From contig JAJVIG010000025.1 of NCBI GenBank assembly GCA_022072145.1, forward strand, positions 1 to 40,531: DNA of 40,531 nt, written 5' to 3'. Shown one piece after another: positions 37,402-40,531 of this stretch. Origin of the DNA: Pseudomonadales bacterium (GTDB lineage Bacteria; Pseudomonadota; Gammaproteobacteria; Pseudomonadales; UBA5518). Under the pieces are notes generated by a model. It had not been told where the DNA came from. It did not search any database and worked only from the letters and a program-made list of their open reading frames with translations. The position numbers and the translations under genes were made by a program. How positions within the stretch are numbered: position 1 is the first letter of the stretch; each line of letters starts with the position of its first letter.

Positions 37402-38269
37402 GGAGATCAGAAACGTCGGCGCCTCCGTTCGGGCGCGCCTGCAGAATCTCTCCCGGGAAACGGGACAGAGTTTCGAGCTGATACTCACCCGCTATGCGTT
37501 GGAACGCCTGCTTTACCGTCTCAGCACGTCGGCCTTCTCGGACCGATTCGTGCTCAAGGGCGCGATGCTGCTGACGAGCTGGTTTGCGGACCCACACCGG
37601 GCTACTCGTGATCTCGACCTGTTGGGGTTCGGCGATCCAAACCCGGAGGCGATGGTTGCAGCATTCCAGGAGATTCTCGCGATAGACGTCGAGGATGGCG
37701 TCGAATTCGATTCGAACGCGGTACGTGTCGACCAGATCCGGGAGGAGCTCGAGTACGGCGGACTGCGGCTGCGCACGACCGCATCGATCAGTGGTGCCCG
37801 TATCGCTGTAACAGTCGACGTCGCTTTCGGAGACGCGTTGGAGCCAGGTGCCGAGGTCATCAACTATCCGTGCATGCTGGACCTTCCCGCACCTCGCCTG
37901 CGCGCGTATGCCCGCGAAACGGTGATTGCCGAGAAATTCCAGGCAATGGTGGCGCTTGGGCGCGCGAACAGCCGGATGAAGGACTTCTATGACATTTGGC
38001 TCCTCAGCCAATCGTTTCCGTTCGACGACGACCGACTGGCGCGCGCAATCGCCGCGACCTTCGAACGGCGCGAGACCGAGGTCCCGGTCGACCGACCGGA
38101 TGCCCTTACCCTGGCCTTCGCCGAGGATGAGCAGAAGCAGCGTCAGTGGAATGCTTTTCTGGACAACGTGGCGCTTCGTCCCGGCAGCCTACCTGAGGTG
38201 ATCGAAGGTGTTGCCCGATTCCTCATGCCTCACGCCATCGCCGCAGCGAAGCTCGGCAGGAGCGATTGA
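37394..38269 (+). CDS. abiEii: Type IV toxin AbiEii, nucleotidyltransferase
   Basis: A 291-residue toxin of normal length. Motifs: LKGAMLLTSWF, the metal-binding RATRDLDLLGFGD, VIAEKFQAMVALG with the conserved lysine, and SRMKDFYDIWLLS. Family toxins add nucleotides to tRNA acceptor ends, or bind GTP, and stop growth on phage infection. All these motifs are intact. It begins inside the last codons of abiEi (ATGCCTAG) and ends with TGATG shared with jetA. This ties the toxin to the Wadjet genes in one reading chain. A degraded relative lies at 17.5-17.9 kb. Confidence 0.92.
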   Translation: MPREIRNVGASVRARLQNLSRETGQSFELILTRYALERLLYRLSTSAFSDRFVLKGAMLLTSWFADPHRATRDLDLLGFGDPNPEAMVAAFQEILAIDVEDGVEFDSNAVRVDQIREELEYGGLRLRTTASISGARIAVTVDVAFGDALEPGAEVINYPCMLDLPAPRLRAYARETVIAEKFQAMVALGRANSRMKDFYDIWLLSQSFPFDDDRLARAIAATFERRETEVPVDRPDALTLAFAEDEQKQRQWNAFLDNVALRPGSLPEVIEGVARFLMPHAIAAAKLGRSD

Positions 38270-39573
38270 TGCCATCGGATCCGAGCCGCCTCATTGCTGC
38301 ACTCGCACGAGACCGGATCAATCTCGATCTGAAAACGCTCGACCTGTGTTTTCTTGCCGGCCTGTACCTGCGGGCCGACCGGGCGTCGCTCGCGTCGTTC
38401 GAAGAAGACGTGCTGATCGACATGTTCGAGCAGGTATGCGACGTGGTAGATCCGGGTGCAGAGCGTCCACGCAAGCGAGCGACCCACGCCATACAACGAC
38501 TCCGCGACCAGCGCATGCTGGCCCGAGTGGATGGCGCGGGCATCGTTCGATCGGGTGAGTACACGCTGACGCGACTGGCGGCCGCAGTCGTCGAGTACTT
38601 CCTCGCCGATGAAGCACTCACACGCGAGAGCTTGACCCTACTCACGGGCACGCTTCGGGCTCAGCTTGCCGAGATCCTCGCGGCAGCCAGGCGTGCTGAC
38701 ACCGAGGACGCCTGGCGGGAGCATGTGGTGGCTCCCCTGCGGATAACCGTTGGAGATCTCGTTGGCGGCATTGAGCGCCGGCAGCGGGGACTCGATTCAC
38801 AACAGGAAGAGGTGCAGACAGAGATCGCCAAACTCCTGCAGGTGGATTGGTTCGGCGCCGTCGATCGATGCCAGTCGCTGCTCGACACGACTACCAATAC
38901 GCTGCGGGAACTCAACGAGGTCCTGCTCCGCGACACCCATCACTTCGTCGCGCTGCTGCAAGAGATTCAGACCTTGGCTTCCGAGGCGGAGCAGGCCGAG
39001 CCCGAAGAGGCGGTGCAACGCGTCATCGAGCACGTCGATCGCATAGCGGCCTGGGGCGGCGCCCGGCAGCGCGCGTGGTCGGAGTATTACCAATACGTTC
39101 ATCGCTATCTTCGTGATGTCGTACGGCTCGACCCCGACCGAGCGTTGAGTCAGCGGCTGCGCGACCAGGTCGCGAACTGGCCGTCGACACCGTTCCACTT
39201 GCTCGTGGCGGCGGCACCTTCAATCCGGCTGCTCCGTCCCCTCGAATCACGAGTTGAGCGGCCAGCTGTCATGAGACCACGTACGGACCGGGAGGGCTCG
39301 CCTGATCTTGTCGATCCGGAAGATGCCGGCCTGAACATCGAGACATTGGTGGAAGACGCGCTGGCCGCAGGCGCTCGATCCCTGGCCGAGGTGACCGAGT
39401 GGGTGTTACCGCAGTTTCCCGCTGATCTTCGTTACGCCGTCACAGGCCGTGTGGCCGACGTGCTCGCGCGCAGCACCCGGACACGCAGCGCGATTGAGCG
39501 TCCGTGGCGTACCGTTGCGCCACGCCTGGAAGTGGAGGACTGGGAGCTGCCGAGAGAGGGAGATCGACGGTGA
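38269..39573 (+). CDS. jetA: Wadjet protein JetA (MukF-like kleisin)
   Basis: A 434-residue protein with an N-terminal winged-helix region (KTLDLCFLAGLYLRADRASL, KRATHAIQRLRDQRMLARVD), a long helical middle (IERRQRGLDSQQEEVQTEIA, DTHHFVALLQEIQTLASEAE) and a C-terminal helical domain. This is the MukF-like kleisin of Wadjet/MksBEF condensins. JetA bridges the SMC heads and recruits JetB. Wadjet extrudes and cleaves small circular DNA. The start ATG at 38269 shares a base with the abiEii stop. Its end overlaps jetB by 4 bp (GTGA). Confidence 0.88.
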   Translation: MPSDPSRLIAALARDRINLDLKTLDLCFLAGLYLRADRASLASFEEDVLIDMFEQVCDVVDPGAERPRKRATHAIQRLRDQRMLARVDGAGIVRSGEYTLTRLAAAVVEYFLADEALTRESLTLLTGTLRAQLAEILAAARRADTEDAWREHVVAPLRITVGDLVGGIERRQRGLDSQQEEVQTEIAKLLQVDWFGAVDRCQSLLDTTTNTLRELNEVLLRDTHHFVALLQEIQTLASEAEQAEPEEAVQRVIEHVDRIAAWGGARQRAWSEYYQYVHRYLRDVVRLDPDRALSQRLRDQVANWPSTPFHLLVAAAPSIRLLRPLESRVERPAVMRPRTDREGSPDLVDPEDAGLNIETLVEDALAAGARSLAEVTEWVLPQFPADLRYAVTGRVADVLARSTRTRSAIERPWRTVAPRLEVEDWELPREGDRR

Positions 39574-40286
39574 CCACCGCCAGCTTTCAGTCCCTCGAAG
39601 AGGCCATCAGCGACGAGCACTTTCCCGAGGTCGACCTGGCCCTTCGTCGCGGTCGGCATGTCGGACGCGACGACGGCACCGCCTATGACTATCTCGTCGA
39701 TGCCCTCGACCACCTCGAGCCTTTCTATCGGCGGTTCGGTTGTGAGCTGATGCAGCGGGCGGACGGGTACTTCTACCTTCTACCCTCGGGAGATCGGCTG
39801 GGCCGTCGCCAATTGACGGCTGGTGAGATGCTCGTCGGCCAGACCCTCGCGCTGATGTACCTGGATCCCGCCACCCTGCAGCACGGGGGCATGGTCCAGC
39901 GCGAGACGCTTCTGCAGAGGCTCTCGGGGTTATTGGGGACGGAGACGCTGGTCCGTACCCTCAATCCACGGCGCAGGAAGTTCGACGAACGGATAGCCGC
40001 CGAGACCGTCCGCACCAAGGTCGCCGAGGCCCTTCGGCGCCTTGCGGACCTAGGGTTCATCGATTCGGTCGACGACGCGATGCTGCGCCTACGCCCCGCA
40101 TTGATGCGATTCGCCGAGCCGGTCCGTGACCTGAGCGACCGACAAACCGCGCTGGAACGGCTGGTCCGTAGCGGTGAGATCACCCTCGGCGAAGCCGTCG
40201 AGAAAGACGACTCTGACGAAGAGGACGAGAACGACGGCAGCGACGGTCATAGCGCCGAGGACGACGAGGAGGAGGCAGGCGGATGA
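39570..40286 (+). CDS. jetB: Wadjet protein JetB (MukE-like)
   Basis: A 238-residue MukE-like protein (SFQSLEEAISDEHFPEVDLA, RRFGCELMQRADGYFYLLPSGD, TAGEMLVGQTLALMYLDP). Winged-helix segments follow (KVAEALRRLADLGFIDSVDD). The start is GTG at 39570, overlapping the jetA stop; GGGAG lies upstream. The last 30 residues are strikingly acidic (DDSDEEDENDGSDG, EDDEEE). That is more than needed for the MukE fold and may mimic DNA or contact a partner. The stop overlaps the jetC start (ATGA). Confidence 0.88.
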   Translation: MTTASFQSLEEAISDEHFPEVDLALRRGRHVGRDDGTAYDYLVDALDHLEPFYRRFGCELMQRADGYFYLLPSGDRLGRRQLTAGEMLVGQTLALMYLDPATLQHGGMVQRETLLQRLSGLLGTETLVRTLNPRRRKFDERIAAETVRTKVAEALRRLADLGFIDSVDDAMLRLRPALMRFAEPVRDLSDRQTALERLVRSGEITLGEAVEKDDSDEEDENDGSDGHSAEDDEEEAGG

Positions 40287-40408
40287 GCCGTACTCGCGCC
40301 CAGACCCTCGTGCTCGTCAACTGGAAGGGCGTCTTCTACGAGCGCTATCTCATCGACCGGCATGTCACAGCCCTCGAGGGCGCCAATGGCGCCGGCAAGA
40401 CAACGTAA
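40283..40408 (+). pseudogene. jetC: jetC (MukB-like SMC) truncated after Walker A
   Basis: Only 41 codons remain: SRTRAQTLVLVNWKGVFYER, then HVTALEGANGAGKTT, which is the N-terminal ATPase strand and the P loop of a Wadjet SMC protein of normally over 1,000 residues. The frame then meets TAA at 40406-40408, inside a sequence that begins GTAAGCGGTCAAACC and looks like an insertion-sequence end. Without the rest of the SMC the Wadjet complex cannot form. The remainder of jetC and jetD would lie beyond the right edge. Confidence 0.85.
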
Positions 40409-40531
40409 GCGGTCAAACCACAGCGTCTTGCGCGCTACGCTGACGTGATGCGTGGTTACTTCCCGGGGCCCATTGCCCGGAAAAGGCCGATCAGGCGATT
40501 GAGGTCTGCCTCATCCATACGCTGGTAGTCC
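40405..40531 (-). mobile_element. Insertion-sequence end (GTAA-type, IS66-like) inside jetC
   Basis: The sequence after the jetC Walker A codons starts GTAAGCGG. IS66-family elements have terminal inverted repeats that begin GTAA. About 50 bp in, a leftward frame ends at 40456-40458, the tail of a gene running in from the right edge. The second end, the target duplication and the transposase are outside the window, so the family is tentative, but interruption of jetC is plain. Confidence 0.6.
40456..40531 (-). CDS. C-terminal end of a gene within the insertion element (partial)
   Basis: The last 24 codons of a leftward gene, DYQRMDEADLNRLIGLFRAM then GPGK and TAA, cut by the window edge. By position it should be a transposase or accessory protein of the inserted element. 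The fragment is too short to name a family. Confidence 0.4.
   Translation of the reverse strand, partial: DYQRMDEADLNRLIGLFRAMGPGK

Overview
The window looks like a contig from a high-GC gammaproteobacterium. The housekeeping left part is strongly GC-rich and holds YghU-type glutathione transferase, KatG, PPK2, two large TonB-dependent receptors and intergenic GTAG-type REP palindromes. The lineage is inferred from protein family style only. Both ends fall in mobile DNA (a group II intron 3' end on the left, a GTAA-type insertion-sequence end on the right), as expected of an assembly contig that stops at multicopy elements.

Layout. (1) 1-14.9 kb, core-like: group II intron 3' end, tRNA-Gly(CCC), a putative 2OG/Fe(II) dioxygenase, yghU, TonB receptor 1, a Yip1-type membrane protein, a phosphotriesterase-family hydrolase next to TonB receptor 2, ppk2 (reverse), katG and a CrtI-like FAD oxidoreductase. 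Four intergenic clusters of two alternating palindromic REP families (A and B) punctuate this part. (2) 14.9-18.7 kb, a graveyard of toxin-antitoxin and mobile genes around one intact module. It holds a hipA remnant with an internal deletion, a multiply frameshifted fic pseudogene, a serine-recombinase tail, intact hipBA with three operator palindromes exactly 50 bp apart, and the truncated tails of an AbiEii-like toxin and a DUF4143-type ATPase fused at one junction. (3) 18.7-35.3 kb, a lower-GC defence island read leftward: an Xre regulator, hsdR, hsdM, rhuM, hsdS, an OLD-like ATPase/TOPRIM protein, a very large helical protein split by a -1 frameshift at TTTTTTA, an active-looking Fic protein, and a TOTE-type primase-helicase. 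A 14-nt match to a tmRNA 3' end at 35.24 kb may mark the island edge. (4) 35.3-40.5 kb: an HTH-containing unknown gene diverges from abiEi-abiEii-jetA-jetB-jetC. All five of these genes overlap end to end, and jetC is cut just after its Walker A motif by an insertion element.

How the genes work together. The RM operon appears to be one transcription unit: its regulator is at the head, the restriction and modification genes overlap, and the ATPase/TOPRIM, helical and Fic genes follow with gaps of 13 nt or less. The most unusual arrangement is the type IV toxin-antitoxin pair AbiE translationally coupled to a Wadjet (MukBEF-like) anti-plasmid operon, with an AbiE-type inverted-repeat operator touching the first start codon. 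With jetC broken, the Wadjet part should be inactive in this copy while AbiE stays intact.
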